The position numbers were made by a program, and so were the translations under genes. DNA of 50,028 bases, taken from positions 1 through 50,028 of the forward strand of contig CAZTTG010000047.1 in the NCBI GenBank assembly GCA_964615935.1, written 5' to 3'. Origin of the DNA: CAZTTG01 sp964615935. Its GTDB lineage: Bacteria > Planctomycetota > UBA1135 > GCA-002686595. Below are positions 1 through 9,627 of this stretch, piece by piece (position 1 is the first letter of the stretch; each line of letters begins with the position of its first letter). The notes beneath the pieces were generated by a model. It was not told the origin of the DNA. It was given only the letters and a program-made list of their open reading frames with translations, and made no database searches.

Positions 1-2872
1 GCTGGCGGGCCCGTCCCTGACGGCGGGCACGCGCGTCGAACGCTACACCGTTATTGAGCACGTGGCCTGCGGGGGCATGGCCGTGGTGTACGCCGCCCAC
101 GTGGAGGACCCCCCCCCCCGCAAGGTCGCGCTCAAGCTGCTCCCGGCGGGCCGCGACGCGGCCGGGCTGGTCACCCGCTTCGAGCGCGAGGTAAGGATTC
201 TGGCCAGCCTCTCCCACCCCAACATCGCGCGTATCTTCGCCGCCGGGCGCTTCGTGGGACCCGGTGGGCCCCGCCCCTACTTCGCGATGGAGTACGTGGC
301 CGGCCTCCCGCTCACCACCTTCGCCGAGCGGCGCGGGCTCCACCTCCGCGCGCGCCTGCGGCTGATGCGCGAGGTCTGCCTGGCCGTGGACCACGCGCAC
401 CGGCGCGGAGCGATCCACCGCGACCTCAAGCCCGACAACGTCCTGGTGGACGAGGAGGGGCGGCCCAAGGTGCTCGACTTCGGCATCGCCCGGCTCCTGA
501 GCGACGCATCGGAGGAGACCGCCGTGACCCAGGCCGGTCAGGTTCTCGGAACGCTGGCGTACATGAGCCCCGAGCAGCTCGGCGGCGATCCCCGGGAGCT
601 GGAGGTGTGCTCGGACGTCTACTCCCTGGGCGTGATGACCTACGAGCTGATCGCCGGGCGGCTTCCGGTCGACCTGCGGGGCTGCTCCGTGGTGGAGGCC
701 GTGCGCCGGCTCGACCGGACGACCCCCACCCCCCTTGGCGCCGTGGACCGGGCCTGGAGGGGTGACGTGCAGACCATCGTCGCGCGGGCGATGGCGATCG
801 AGAAGCGGCGCCGCTATGCGGACGCGCGGGCGCTGGTCGAGGACATCGAGCGCTACCTCGACCGGCGGCCCATCCGCGCCCGGCCGGCCAGCGTCTCCTA
901 CCGCGCGCGCCGGTGGACACAGCGCCACCCGGTGCGCTTCACCCTGCTGGCGGTCGCGGCGGCCGTGTTCCTGGTGGGCGCGCCCCTCCTCGCCGACTGG
1001 CTCGAAGCACGCCACACGGTTCGAGCCTGGGGCGAGCACGTGCACCGCCGGGAGCTGGAGGAGCGCCTGGGCGGGGCCTTCCTGATCCTCGGCGATGCCT
1101 CGGTGAACGGGCGGCTGTCGCAGCAGGCGGTGGAGGCCTTCGAGGAGATCGCGCGCGAGGAGGCCGGCTCTCCGGAGGCCTCGGCCGGCCTGGCCCTGGC
1201 CCTCATGCGCGACGGCCGCGCCGAGCAGGCGCTGGATGTGATCGCCGCGAGCGAGGCGGCCGGCGGCCCGGCCTGCGCGTTGGGCTGGCTGCGCCGTGAG
1301 GCGCTCCTGATCCTGATGCGCGGCGAGGAAGCCCGCGAGCTGGAGGCGCGGCTCGCTCGGCCCTCGGATCCCCTGGACTACTACGTGTGGGGCGTGATCG
1401 CCCTGGACCGGGCGTTGAGGCGGCGGGACGACCCCGAGGCCTTCCGCCAGGCGGCGCTGGCTCTGCGTCGGGCGGTCCTGTGCTGTCCGGAGCCGCGCGC
1501 CATATATCACTACGAGTACGCCCAGGCCGCGTGGCGCGCGGGCGACGTGGAGGCGGCCCGGGCCCTGCCCGTGGCCCTTCTGCGCCACTGGCCCGACTCG
1601 GCCCTGGCGGCGCAATGGGCGGCCTGCTGCCGGGACGTCGCCGGAGACGTCCGCGGCGCGGTGGAGCTCTTCGAGCGCGCCATCGAGCTGAACCCGGACC
1701 TGGTGCTGGCCCACGGGAACCTGGGGCTGTCCCTGGCGAAGCTCGGGAGGCTCGAGGAAGCAGCCGAGTGCCACGCGCGCGTGATCGGGCTGCAGCCTCG
1801 GCGCTACGAGGGTCACTACAACCTGGGCAAGACGCTCTACAACCTGGGCCGCTACCCGGAGGCGGCGCGGGCGCTCGAGGGGGCGCTCGAGGTGCGCGGG
1901 GACTCGGCCGACGCCCACCAGTTGATGGCCTCGACGCTGCTCCTGACGGACGAGCTCGAGCGGGCGCTCCGACACGCCGAGCGGGCCGTTGAACTCTCCC
2001 CCTCGAGCCCCGGCGTCCACTGGATTCTGGGCAGCGCCAGCTCCCGGCTGGAGGATTGGGCCGGCTGCGAGCGGGCACTGCGGGAGGAGCTGCGGCTGGT
2101 CCCCGGACGGATCCACGCCTGGGGTCTGCTCGCCATGGCGCTCCAGATGCAGGGCCAGGAGGACGCCGCCTGGAGAACGTGCGAGGAGGCCCTCGACCGA
2201 TTCCCGGAGTCGGCCGAGCTCCACGGCCAGGTCGGAGCCCTGTGCATCACCCGGTACGACTGGACCGGTGCCCTGGAGGCTTTCCAGCGCCACCGCGAGC
2301 TGCTCGGGGAGGGTCGCCGGGTGGAGCCGAGGGTCGTCGAGATGGAGGGCACGGCCCGCCGGATGGCCCGCATCGAAGCGCGGGCGGACGACGTCCGGGC
2401 GGGTCGGCTCCCGCCGGAGAGCGCCGTGCACGCCGCCGAGATGGGCGAGTTCTGCCTCGAGGAGGGGCGCTACCTGCGAGCCCTCGAGTACTACCGGCTC
2501 GCCCTCGAGCTGGATCCGGAGGTGGCCATGAGCCCCTACGCCTTTGCGCGCTACAACGCTGCCTGCTGCGCGGCCCTGGCCTCGGCGGGTCGCGGCGTGG
2601 AAGGGGCCGGGCTCGATCCCGCCGAGCGACGGAGGCTGGGTCGGCAGGCGCTGGCCTGGCTGCGCGAGGAGGCGGCAGGGATGGAGCGCGCGCTGGAAGA
2701 GGGCTCCCGCTCCGCCGCGGATCTCTCTTGGGAGCTGAAGCGCTGGTTCGCCGACGCCGACCTCGATCCCCTGCGACCGGAGCACCCCGACTGCGTGCTC
2801 GAGGAAGAGGACCGGGCCGCGCTGGAGGAGCTCTGGCACAGTGTGCGGGCGCTCGCCGAGCGCCTGCGCTGA
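1..2872 (+). CDS. Ser/Thr protein kinase with TPR tail (5' partial)
   Basis: PknB-family protein kinase cut by the left edge. The frame is open from base 2, and residues before the GTG at 62 (ending VERYTVIEHV) complete the kinase N-lobe, so the true start lies outside. Counting from 62: glycine loop ACGGMAVVY at the start, catalytic HRDLKPDN near residue 119, DFG near 139, SPEQ in the activation segment. One transmembrane helix follows near 291-313, then about 500 residues of TPR-like helical repeats (for example LNPDLVLAHGNLGLSLAKLG). This architecture, cytoplasmic kinase, one membrane pass and an outer TPR domain, is common in planctomycetes and acidobacteria. The substrate is unknown. No partner gene is visible because the gap region follows. 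Kinase assignment is very safe; the role is not known. Confidence 0.93.
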   Translation, partial: LAGPSLTAGTRVERYTVIEHVACGGMAVVYAAHVEDPPPRKVALKLLPAGRDAAGLVTRFEREVRILASLSHPNIARIFAAGRFVGPGGPRPYFAMEYVAGLPLTTFAERRGLHLRARLRLMREVCLAVDHAHRRGAIHRDLKPDNVLVDEEGRPKVLDFGIARLLSDASEETAVTQAGQVLGTLAYMSPEQLGGDPRELEVCSDVYSLGVMTYELIAGRLPVDLRGCSVVEAVRRLDRTTPTPLGAVDRAWRGDVQTIVARAMAIEKRRRYADARALVEDIERYLDRRPIRARPASVSYRARRWTQRHPVRFTLLAVAAAVFLVGAPLLADWLEARHTVRAWGEHVHRRELEERLGGAFLILGDASVNGRLSQQAVEAFEEIAREEAGSPEASAGLALALMRDGRAEQALDVIAASEAAGGPACALGWLRREALLILMRGEEARELEARLARPSDPLDYYVWGVIALDRALRRRDDPEAFRQAALALRRAVLCCPEPRAIYHYEYAQAAWRAGDVEAARALPVALLRHWPDSALAAQWAACCRDVAGDVRGAVELFERAIELNPDLVLAHGNLGLSLAKLGRLEEAAECHARVIGLQPRRYEGHYNLGKTLYNLGRYPEAARALEGALEVRGDSADAHQLMASTLLLTDELERALRHAERAVELSPSSPGVHWILGSASSRLEDWAGCERALREELRLVPGRIHAWGLLAMALQMQGQEDAAWRTCEEALDRFPESAELHGQVGALCITRYDWTGALEAFQRHRELLGEGRRVEPRVVEMEGTARRMARIEARADDVRAGRLPPESAVHAAEMGEFCLEEGRYLRALEYYRLALELDPEVAMSPYAFARYNAACCAALASAGRGVEGAGLDPAERRRLGRQALAWLREEAAGMERALEEGSRSAADLSWELKRWFADADLDPLRPEHPDCVLEEEDRAALEELWHSVRALAERLR

Positions 2873-2928
2873 TGGAGGGGGTCCCGGCGCCCCACGCGGC
2901 GCGCCGGGGCCCCCTACCCCCATGACCC

Positions 2929-2938
2929 NNNNNNNNNN
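2929..2938. other. Assembly gap (10 N)
   Basis: Ten undetermined bases lie between two GC-rich segments. The sequence before the gap (about 2899-2928) and a segment after it (about 3008-3036) are near copies: each has GCGCGCCGG, then a C-rich run and (G)ATGACC. The right side also contains long G and C homopolymers. This suggests overlapping contig ends that were joined by scaffolding rather than true distance. Linkage between the kinase and the genes to its right should be treated with care. Confidence 0.9.
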
Positions 2939-3061
2939 ATCGGCGGCTTCTCCGCCGCCCGCGCCGGGGGCGGGGGCGGGGGGGGGGGGCCCCGCCCCCC
3001 GGGGGGGCGCGCCGGCCCCCCCTCCCCCGATGACCGGGCTCGGCCCAGGTCTCCGAGCCGC

Positions 3062-4252
3062 CTACTGGAACTGGATGAACAGGCCGTCCGAGGTGTTGGA
3101 GGGTCCGGGGTTCTCGTCGCGGAACCAGGCCTGGAAGTACCAGGTGCTGCCGGACGTGATCATCGCCCCCCCGCTCGAGCCGTTCAGGTCCAGGTCGTAG
3201 TGCATCTGGCCGTTGTGGCAGGAGAACATCACCGGCTGCCGCAGGATGGGCGGGGCCACGCACAGGGTGCCTACCGAGTTGATCAGCGGGATGTTGGTCG
3301 GGCCCATGCCCATGAAGAAGAGCCCCACCTTCGCGTCCGGGACGTCGGTCAGCACCAGGTGGACATCGTTGTCGGCGACGACCGGGCTGCCCAGGGCCGA
3401 CATGATGCCGGGATTGCCGGTCGAGTTGATCGTGGGTCGGCAGTAGTTGGTACCCATCGAGCCCGGCGGACTGGGCGGCGGGCAGATGCCCAGGATGCAG
3501 GTCAGCGTGATGTTGAGGCTGCCGGTGTTGTCATTTCCGACATCGGAGATGGCGATGTAGTGGGTCCCGTCAGCGACGACCGGATCGATGGTCATGGTGA
3601 AGCTGCAGGTCCCGGAGGCGGAGCAGTTCTTCGAGCTCGTCCCGCCCAGGGGATCCCAGACCTCGATCTGGGGATCGAGGTTGTTGGTGAGCCCGTTCAC
3701 GGTGATCCGGATGTTCGTGTCCATCGTTCCCTCGAACTGGAGCCAGTCGTGGTCCGAGCCGTGGCCGAGGCTGATGGTCTTGGTCTCACCGTAGTCGATG
3801 GTGGGCACCCCCCAGGAGGGAGGGAGGCGCTGGAGGTCCAGCGCGTAGCCGCCGGGGTTGTCCCCCCCGAGATCGGAAACGACCAGAGTCCAGAGCCCGT
3901 CCATGGTCAGGGTGAAGGTGTGGATGAGGCTGCAGGTCGCACTCGCGGTGCAGCTCTTCTCGGAGTCGAAGGTGTTGTCGGGCCGGTAGACCTCCACTCG
4001 GGGATCGAAGTTGTTGGTCTTGCCGTCGATCGTCACCCGCACCCGCTCGCCGATCACGCCGATGAACTGGTACACGTCCACGTCGGTGGCCGGGGAAATC
4101 GAGCAGTCGGCCCATTCTCCGTAGCACATCGGCACCTGCCCGTCGCTGCAGGGGGCCTGGGACTCCTGCGCGCTGCCGAGCGCGACTGAGAGGCACAGGA
4201 GGGTGGGGGCGAGCAGGGCACGCATCGCCCCGGGGGCGCTGAGGGTCATCAT
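3062..4252 (-). CDS. Secreted protein with two PPC-like beta domains
   Basis: Secreted protein of 396 residues with no enzymatic motif that I recognise. ATG at 4252 is chosen because GAGGAGG lies 7 bases upstream. The N-terminus has a signal peptide (MRALLAPTLLCLSVALGSAQ follows a short leader). Two repeated beta-domains follow. Each has a D.D.(F/W).QF-like start, a TNN(F/L)DP motif, a C-S/T-A-S-.TCS disulphide-like pair and an (I/V)SD(V/L)G.DN motif. They resemble bacterial pre-peptidase C-terminal (PPC) domains. The C-terminal about 130 residues contain NYCRP, a second Cys pair and AWFRDE, a divergent form of the C-terminal domain seen in the secreted proteins at 38581-44563. Probably an envelope or extracellular binding protein. 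Function unknown. Confidence 0.8.
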   Translation of the reverse strand: MMTLSAPGAMRALLAPTLLCLSVALGSAQESQAPCSDGQVPMCYGEWADCSISPATDVDVYQFIGVIGERVRVTIDGKTNNFDPRVEVYRPDNTFDSEKSCTASATCSLIHTFTLTMDGLWTLVVSDLGGDNPGGYALDLQRLPPSWGVPTIDYGETKTISLGHGSDHDWLQFEGTMDTNIRITVNGLTNNLDPQIEVWDPLGGTSSKNCSASGTCSFTMTIDPVVADGTHYIAISDVGNDNTGSLNITLTCILGICPPPSPPGSMGTNYCRPTINSTGNPGIMSALGSPVVADNDVHLVLTDVPDAKVGLFFMGMGPTNIPLINSVGTLCVAPPILRQPVMFSCHNGQMHYDLDLNGSSGGAMITSGSTWYFQAWFRDENPGPSNTSDGLFIQFQ

Positions 4253-4371
4253 CGGGGTTCCTCCTCGGAGGGGCCTTTCCCGGGCGCCGGCCCCCGGGAT
4301 GGGCACCGCGCGCTCCGGGCTTCACCTCCCCGAGCGAGAACGGACCCGGGCGGGCGACAGCGAGGAGGGCG

Positions 4372-4402
4372 AAAAACCACCCGCCGACCGGAATTCCGGC
4401 GG
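4372..4402 (-). terminator. Intrinsic terminator after the exonuclease gene
   Basis: Read on the minus strand, a GC-rich stem (CCGCCGG, loop AATT, CCGG-T-CGG with one bulged T; 4402-4381) is followed by GTGG and five T at 4376-4372. It sits 9 bases beyond the stop codon of the exonuclease gene, exactly where a Rho-independent terminator is expected. Confidence 0.75.
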
Positions 4403-4410
4403 AGCGCCCC

Positions 4411-5148
4411 TCAGCGCGGGGCGGAGGCGGCCGACGGCCCCCCCTTGAAGAGCGGCAGCAGGGTCCCCTCCAGCTTGCGGTAGAGCTGGGCGGTGGCGCG
4501 CACGTCGCGCAGGCAGTACTCGCCGATCTCCTCGATGCGGCCCTCGCGGTAGACCCGGCTGACCTGGCTGCCGTCGATCGAGCCCTTGGGGCTCTCCACG
4601 TCGAAGCGGCGGCACCAGTAGTCCAGGGAGTAGTTGCCGCGGCGGGCCCCCATGAAGGAGAACACGTCCATCAGATCGCAGTGCTGCGAGATGTCCCAGC
4701 GGCCGGGCACGAGCTGGATGCTCGGGACGACCTCGAGCTGCGCCGAGCGGATCATCAGGACGGGCCCGTCGTAGCCGCGCCCGTTGTAGGTCACCAGGCG
4801 CAGGCGGGGCTTGCCCTTGGAGGGCGCCACCAGCTCCCAGAACTTGGCCAGGAGCCCCTTCTCGTCGCTGCGGTAGATCTTCGAATGGGGCACCTTCTCC
4901 CAGTCGCGCTCGCCCTCGGAGTCGGACTCGCCCTCCAGGAGGATCATCCCGCGGTCCTGCTCCACCAGCCACATGCCGATGGCGATCACCTTGCCCAGCC
5001 CGGGGAAGAGGGCCGTGCGCTCCGCCACCGCCTCGCGCTCCTCGGGCCGGGCGCGCTCGGCGCGCTCGGTGAGGTAGCCGCGGGTGATCTCGTCGACCTC
5101 CTCCCAGGGGAAGCCGGCCACCTCGATGTCGAAGGCGATGGTGGTCAT
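4411..5148 (-). CDS. PolB-like 3'-5' exonuclease
   Basis: Predicted DEDD-family 3'-5' exonuclease of the stand-alone PolB-like type (PF10108-like), 245 residues. The Exo I motif is FDIEV (D7, E9), Exo II is YNGRGYDGP (N122, D127) and Exo III is YCLRDVRAT (Y211, D215), so the catalytic acidic residues are all present. Such proteins are thought to act on single-stranded nucleic acid in DNA repair or processing. There is no polymerase domain. The gene is followed by a clear intrinsic terminator and seems to be a single-gene unit. The ATG at 5148 fits the family N-terminus, which begins directly before the Exo I strand. Confidence 0.88.
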   Translation of the reverse strand: MTTIAFDIEVAGFPWEEVDEITRGYLTERAERARPEEREAVAERTALFPGLGKVIAIGMWLVEQDRGMILLEGESDSEGERDWEKVPHSKIYRSDEKGLLAKFWELVAPSKGKPRLRLVTYNGRGYDGPVLMIRSAQLEVVPSIQLVPGRWDISQHCDLMDVFSFMGARRGNYSLDYWCRRFDVESPKGSIDGSQVSRVYREGRIEEIGEYCLRDVRATAQLYRKLEGTLLPLFKGGPSAASAPR

Positions 5149-5299
5149 GCCGATTCCGGCCCCGGCCGCGCGCGCGGAGCCGGGGGAGTATACGCGAGGG
5201 GCCGAGGCCAGGACCCCGATTCCCCCGAAGTGCCGCTGCGGGGACCGCCGGCGGCCCCCGCAGCTCGCGAGTCGTGCTTGGAGTGCCCGCGCCCGGCGA

Positions 5300-7172
5300 T
5301 CAGGGCGCGTACTCCGCCTTGAGGTAGCCCCCGTACTGGAGGCCCAGGGCCTCGCCGACCTTCAGCCCGAAGCCGCCCTCGCTGCGAATGAGCAAATGGT
5401 CGGCGCCCACGCCGATGAGGGCGGGCTTGAGGATGTGGATCAGCCGGCTGCGCCAGGCGGCGGAGCTCCACACCGACTGGCCGTGGTGGATGTAGAAGCT
5501 CCCGGGGTCGAAGCGGGCCAGGAGATCCTGGTCGACGATCGACAGGTAGGCCACGCCTCCCTCGAAGTGGACGTCGGTGCGGGGGCCGTTCTGCCTCCGC
5601 GACATGAGGTAGTCCACGCTGGTGGAGCCCGAGCTCAGGTGCGCGCTCAGGCTCAGGTAGCCGCCCTCGGGCGGATCGGGGATGGGAGAGTAGCCGTGGA
5701 TCCCCAGGGCCTCCTCCCCGTTGACGCGACAGCGGACGTTGTCGCCGCTGTAGGAGACGAACACCGACAGGCGATCGTTCGCCGTGCTGTGCTGGAGCAT
5801 CGGGCCGGCCTGGTGCACCGGCTGGCCGAAGCTGTCGTAGTACAGGACCTCGACGCGCACGGCCGGCGCCGAGGTGCCCCGGCGGAGGTAGACCAGCGTC
5901 TGGGTCCCGTTCGTCGTGGTGGACTCGTCGTCCTCCGTGCGGGCCCGGATCAGGGCGCCGACCCAGGAGGCGGGCGCCATGTCCGGCTCGACGGTGAACA
6001 GGACCGTACCGTCGGTGTAGCGCCGGCCGGGCAGCAGCAGCCGCGTCGGATGACCGAGCTTCACGGCGCCGTCCCGGACCGCCGCCGGACCCTTCTTCAG
6101 AAGAAAGGGCAGGGTCTTGTCGTGGTCGAAGGTCGCCGTGACCGCCCAGGGGTCATGCCGGGGGTGGGCGATGACGGACTTCATCACCGCCTCGTAGTAC
6201 TCGAGGCTCGATGGGCCCTCGTCGTCGTAGTGCGGCAAGGTGACCAGCACGATGTCGCGGTCGGGGATCAGGAGGCACTTCTTGCCCCGGTATCCCTCGG
6301 CGGCGGCAGCGCTCCAGTGATCGACGTTCCACAGGCCGAACGACCAGCTGCCGCCCAGCAGATCGGTGATGTGCTGCTGGTTGTACTTGTTGATGGGGCC
6401 GCCGCCCTGAGCGGCGCCCGCCCCCGGAGGGATCTGGCAGGCGAAGAGGCTGTTTGCGAATTCCTCATCGAGGACCCGCTGGCCTGACCATTCCCCTCCT
6501 TTGATCAACAGGTACCCCAGCCGAGCGAAGTCTCGGGTGGAGATGCGCAGGCCGCCTCCCCAGCCGCTCCACTCACCGTAGAAGCTGATGGTGTCGTCGT
6601 AGCCGGTGAGGTTCAGGAGACCGTCCCGCGCGGGACGGTGCATCTCCTGGGTGCCGAAGAACTCCATGCCCATGTAGCGGCCATAGAAGTGCACGGCGTT
6701 GTTGTTGTAGGCGTAGTGCGTGTTGGGCAGATAGGGGACCAGCCCGTAGTCGCTGGTCATGGCCATGAACTGCCGGAAGGTGGCGAAGGGCCCACCGCCG
6801 GGGTAGGCGTACCAGTGGCTGGGGTGGGTGTTGGGCACGATCGCGTCGAGGCCGGCGATCTGCCCTTCGTGAATCAGGCGGCTGGCCAGCATGGCCGTGA
6901 CCACCTTGCTGCAGGACCAGAGATACTGTTCCTGGCTCACGTCTCCGATCTCGAGGACGCTGTAGCCGTTGGCCACCACCATCAGTGGCTCGAGCGACAC
7001 CCCGAGAGCGCTTAGGTTGGCCAGTAGCTTCTGGCCGTCGATGCCCTGCGACTCCGGAGTCGCTTGCTCCCAATCCCCCCCCGGGATAGACGTCGGCGCG
7101 CGCCGGGGATGCGTAGATCCCCGCGAGCAACGCGACGAGGGCAAGCAGTGGTTTCTTACGGAGTAGGCGCAA
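5300..7172 (-). pseudogene. Secreted serine hydrolase (beta-lactamase fold), apparent frameshift
   Basis: Serine hydrolase of the beta-lactamase/transpeptidase-like family. After repair it has SxxK as SCSK (about residues 86-89) and YxN as YNN (about 155-157). The later GxxGQ-like strand is GYRGKK followed by LIPDRD, with K in place of the usual Q. About 300 further residues follow whose fold I do not recognise. The gene is split: a signal peptide (MRLLRKKPLLALVALLAGIY, then ASPARA) lies in one frame from TTG at 7172, with GGAAGGA 6 bases upstream. The catalytic part continues in another frame. The shift is at eight G (minus strand, 7082-7075); with seven G the protein reads ADVYPGGDWEQATPESQG. 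A sequencing error or phase variation is more likely than decay, since the rest is intact. Confidence 0.82.
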
Positions 7173-7379
7173 AACGAATCCTTCCCTGAAACGGACGGCC
7201 GAGAATGCGACCGCCCGGGATTTGGGGAAGGATGCTATCAAGGCTCGGGGCCCCGGTGAATGGACTGGCGCACACATAGGTGGGCCGCTGGCCTGCGGGT
7301 CGGGCGCCGTTCGGGGCGAGTCGCCCACATCTCGGGCGCTGACCGGCACTTGCGTCGGTCGCGGGTGGTGGCTGTGATT

Positions 7380-7394
7380 CCGGACGGAGTCCGG
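7380..7394. repeat. Short perfect hairpin
   Basis: CCGGAC, loop GGA, GTCCGG lies between the stop of the matrixin gene and the start of the serine hydrolase gene, both on the minus strand. It may end matrixin transcription, but no T run follows on either strand, so a terminator role is only a guess. Confidence 0.3.
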
Positions 7395-7419
7395 GCCGCG
7401 CCTCCCCCCGGGCGGGGTC

Positions 7420-9627
7420 TCAGCCCACCCGGGCCCGCCCGCGCGTCCGTAGCACTGTTCCGTACTGAAACAGCAGACAGAGCAGCACCCACCAGGAGCC
7501 GAGCAGGAGGGCCTCGAGCTCGAGGGGTCCCCCGGTGATCTCCGTGTGGCAACCGCCGCCCCCTCCCCCCCCGCTCGAGCCCTGGTAGGTGAACCCCGCC
7601 TCCAGCACGTTCGCCTGACCGCTGAGCCCGTCGCGCACCATCACCGCCACCGTCCCCGAGCCGTGAGCCGGCGCGACCGCCTCGATCGTGCTCGAGTCGA
7701 CCAGGGTGATGCCCCCCGCCTCGACGCCCCCCTCGCCGGTGAGCGGATCGGCTCCGAATGTCACCGTGGTGGTCGGAAGGAAGCCCGAGCCCGTCAGGGT
7801 CACCTGGGTCCCGCCGGCCTGGGGCCCCGCGGCGGGGCTGATTGCGGCGAGCGCCGGATCCGGTCCAGGGGCATAGCTGAAGGCCGCGTCGGCGACCAGC
7901 CCGCCGGGGTTGGTCACCCGCAGCAGGTAGGGCCCGCCCACCGCTCCGGGCTCGGTGGTCACCCGGACCAGGGTGGAGTCCACCCAGGTCAATCCCGGCT
8001 GGGTCACGCCGTCGATCGTCACCGTCAGCCCATCGAGGAGGTCGACCCCGGAGATCGCCATCTCGGTGCCGCCGCTGAAGCTGCCCGCGGCGGGGAAGAC
8101 CGCCGTGATCCCGGGGACCGGGGTGAACTCGAAGCCGCTCGTCTTGCGGCCCTCGACCCCGGTGGAGTCCATCACCACCACGTCGAAGACCCCCTCGGGG
8201 GTGGCCGCGGTGGTGAGCTGGATGGTGCTCTCGTCGAGCACCGTCGCTCCCTGCGGCTCGCCGTCGCGGTAGATCCGCTCCCCGATGATGACCCGCGCCC
8301 CGGGGCGGAAGCCGGTTCCTCCAAGGGTGACGAGGGTTCCCCCGGAGAGGCTGCCGAGGGCCGGCGAGACCAGCGTCACGGTCGGATCGGGTGGCGTGAC
8401 CTCCAGGGCCGCCGGCAGGATGGACCGGCCAGCCGGACCGTGCACCGCGACGTCGACGTGCCCCGGCGCCGCGTGCGCGGGGACCTCGACCGAGAAGACC
8501 ACGAAGGCGCCGTTCCACCCGATGGGGGTCGCGGTCAGGGAGGGATCCGGGACGCTCAGCGTCGCGCTCCCATCCAGACCGCTGCCCGACAGGGCCACCA
8601 CCGTGGTCTCTCCGGCGACCACCCGCCGCGGCGCGGCGGCCCCCAGGCGACCCAGGTAGATCCCGCCCTGGGGATCGACGGTGAGGTCCCCGAAGCTCGC
8701 GGACTGGCCGGCGGCCACCGAGACGGAGCCTCCGATGGTGGCGTCGAAGTCGGTCTCGATGGTGTGGCCAGCCTGCAGGTTGGCGGCGGTCACCGGGCCG
8801 GCCAGCGGGTTGGCGTAGAGGGTGTAGGTGCCCGGATCCAGGCCGCGCAGGACGAAGGAGCCCCAGCTGTCGGACAGCGCTGCTGCGGCCGTGCGCCCGC
8901 TCGCGGCGCGAGCCACCACGTGCGCCCCCCGCACCTGGCCGCCCTCGCTGCGACGCACCGAGCCGTGGATCGAGGCGTGCGCGCTGGAGGGATAGGCATG
9001 GCGCATGCCGGCCACCTCGTCCAGGGAGGGGGAGCGGTGCAGGATCACCGAGGGGCTGACGTACGGATACAGGCTGGCGCCGGCCCATCCCGTGTGGTCC
9101 AGGCCCAGGAGGTGCCCGATCTCGTGGGTCCCCACGTCCTGCACGTCGAAGCGGCCGGGGACGTCGCTGGTGGTGAACCGGAATCCGTCGCCGTTGAAGA
9201 GGACGTCGGCGTCGATGATCTGGCCGCTGGACACGTAGAACCAGACCGGGGTGAGGGCCACGGTGGCCGATCCCGCCGGGAAGAAGCCCGAGCTGTCGTC
9301 CTCGTCGAACCAGACCAGGTGGATGTTGTCCGACTGCCAGTCCGTGCGAGCCATCTGGGCCGGGCTGGCGTTCTCGGCCAGGTGCACCGAGGTCCCCGGG
9401 ATGTCGTTCCAGGCGTCGATCGCGGTGCGCAGAGCCGTCAGGTGGCTGCCGTCGAGGATGTCGTCGGAGCCCGTCGAGTTGATGACGATCGAGACGCCGG
9501 AGGGCGTCGTCCAGCTCAGCGGGGTGGAGGGGTTGCCGCTGTGCAGCCGCACGTGGGCCAGCCCGGTAGCGGTGCCCAGGAGCGCGGCGAGGATCAGGCC
9601 GGGAAGGAGACCCCGAGGGCGGCGCAT
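7420..9627 (-). CDS. Matrixin-like metalloprotease with IPT/TIG repeats and C-terminal anchor
   Basis: Secreted zinc metalloprotease of 735 residues. The signal peptide is at 1-24. The metzincin site is HEIGHLLGLDH (H168, E169, H172, H178), followed by a GMRHAYP Met-turn, which places it with M10 matrixins. Next is a carboxypeptidase-regulatory-like beta domain (about 225-330), then about three IPT/TIG immunoglobulin-like repeats (GSLSGGTLVTLGGTGF, GSFSGGTEMAISG, GPQAGGTQVTLTGSGF). The end is a Gly run plus Cys (SSGGGGGGGC), a hydrophobic helix and RTRGRARVG. This tripartite tail resembles GlyGly-CTERM or MYXO-CTERM sorting signals. The start ATG overlaps the stop of the upstream gene by one base (TGATG), so the two are probably translationally coupled. 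Confidence 0.88.
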   Translation of the reverse strand: MRRPRGLLPGLILAALLGTATGLAHVRLHSGNPSTPLSWTTPSGVSIVINSTGSDDILDGSHLTALRTAIDAWNDIPGTSVHLAENASPAQMARTDWQSDNIHLVWFDEDDSSGFFPAGSATVALTPVWFYVSSGQIIDADVLFNGDGFRFTTSDVPGRFDVQDVGTHEIGHLLGLDHTGWAGASLYPYVSPSVILHRSPSLDEVAGMRHAYPSSAHASIHGSVRRSEGGQVRGAHVVARAASGRTAAAALSDSWGSFVLRGLDPGTYTLYANPLAGPVTAANLQAGHTIETDFDATIGGSVSVAAGQSASFGDLTVDPQGGIYLGRLGAAAPRRVVAGETTVVALSGSGLDGSATLSVPDPSLTATPIGWNGAFVVFSVEVPAHAAPGHVDVAVHGPAGRSILPAALEVTPPDPTVTLVSPALGSLSGGTLVTLGGTGFRPGARVIIGERIYRDGEPQGATVLDESTIQLTTAATPEGVFDVVVMDSTGVEGRKTSGFEFTPVPGITAVFPAAGSFSGGTEMAISGVDLLDGLTVTIDGVTQPGLTWVDSTLVRVTTEPGAVGGPYLLRVTNPGGLVADAAFSYAPGPDPALAAISPAAGPQAGGTQVTLTGSGFLPTTTVTFGADPLTGEGGVEAGGITLVDSSTIEAVAPAHGSGTVAVMVRDGLSGQANVLEAGFTYQGSSGGGGGGGCHTEITGGPLELEALLLGSWWVLLCLLFQYGTVLRTRGRARVG

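Noticed and set aside
62..2872. GTG at 62 as the true start of the kinase
   Set aside because: In-frame residues upstream (VERYTVIEHV) complete the kinase N-lobe, so the gene starts before the window.
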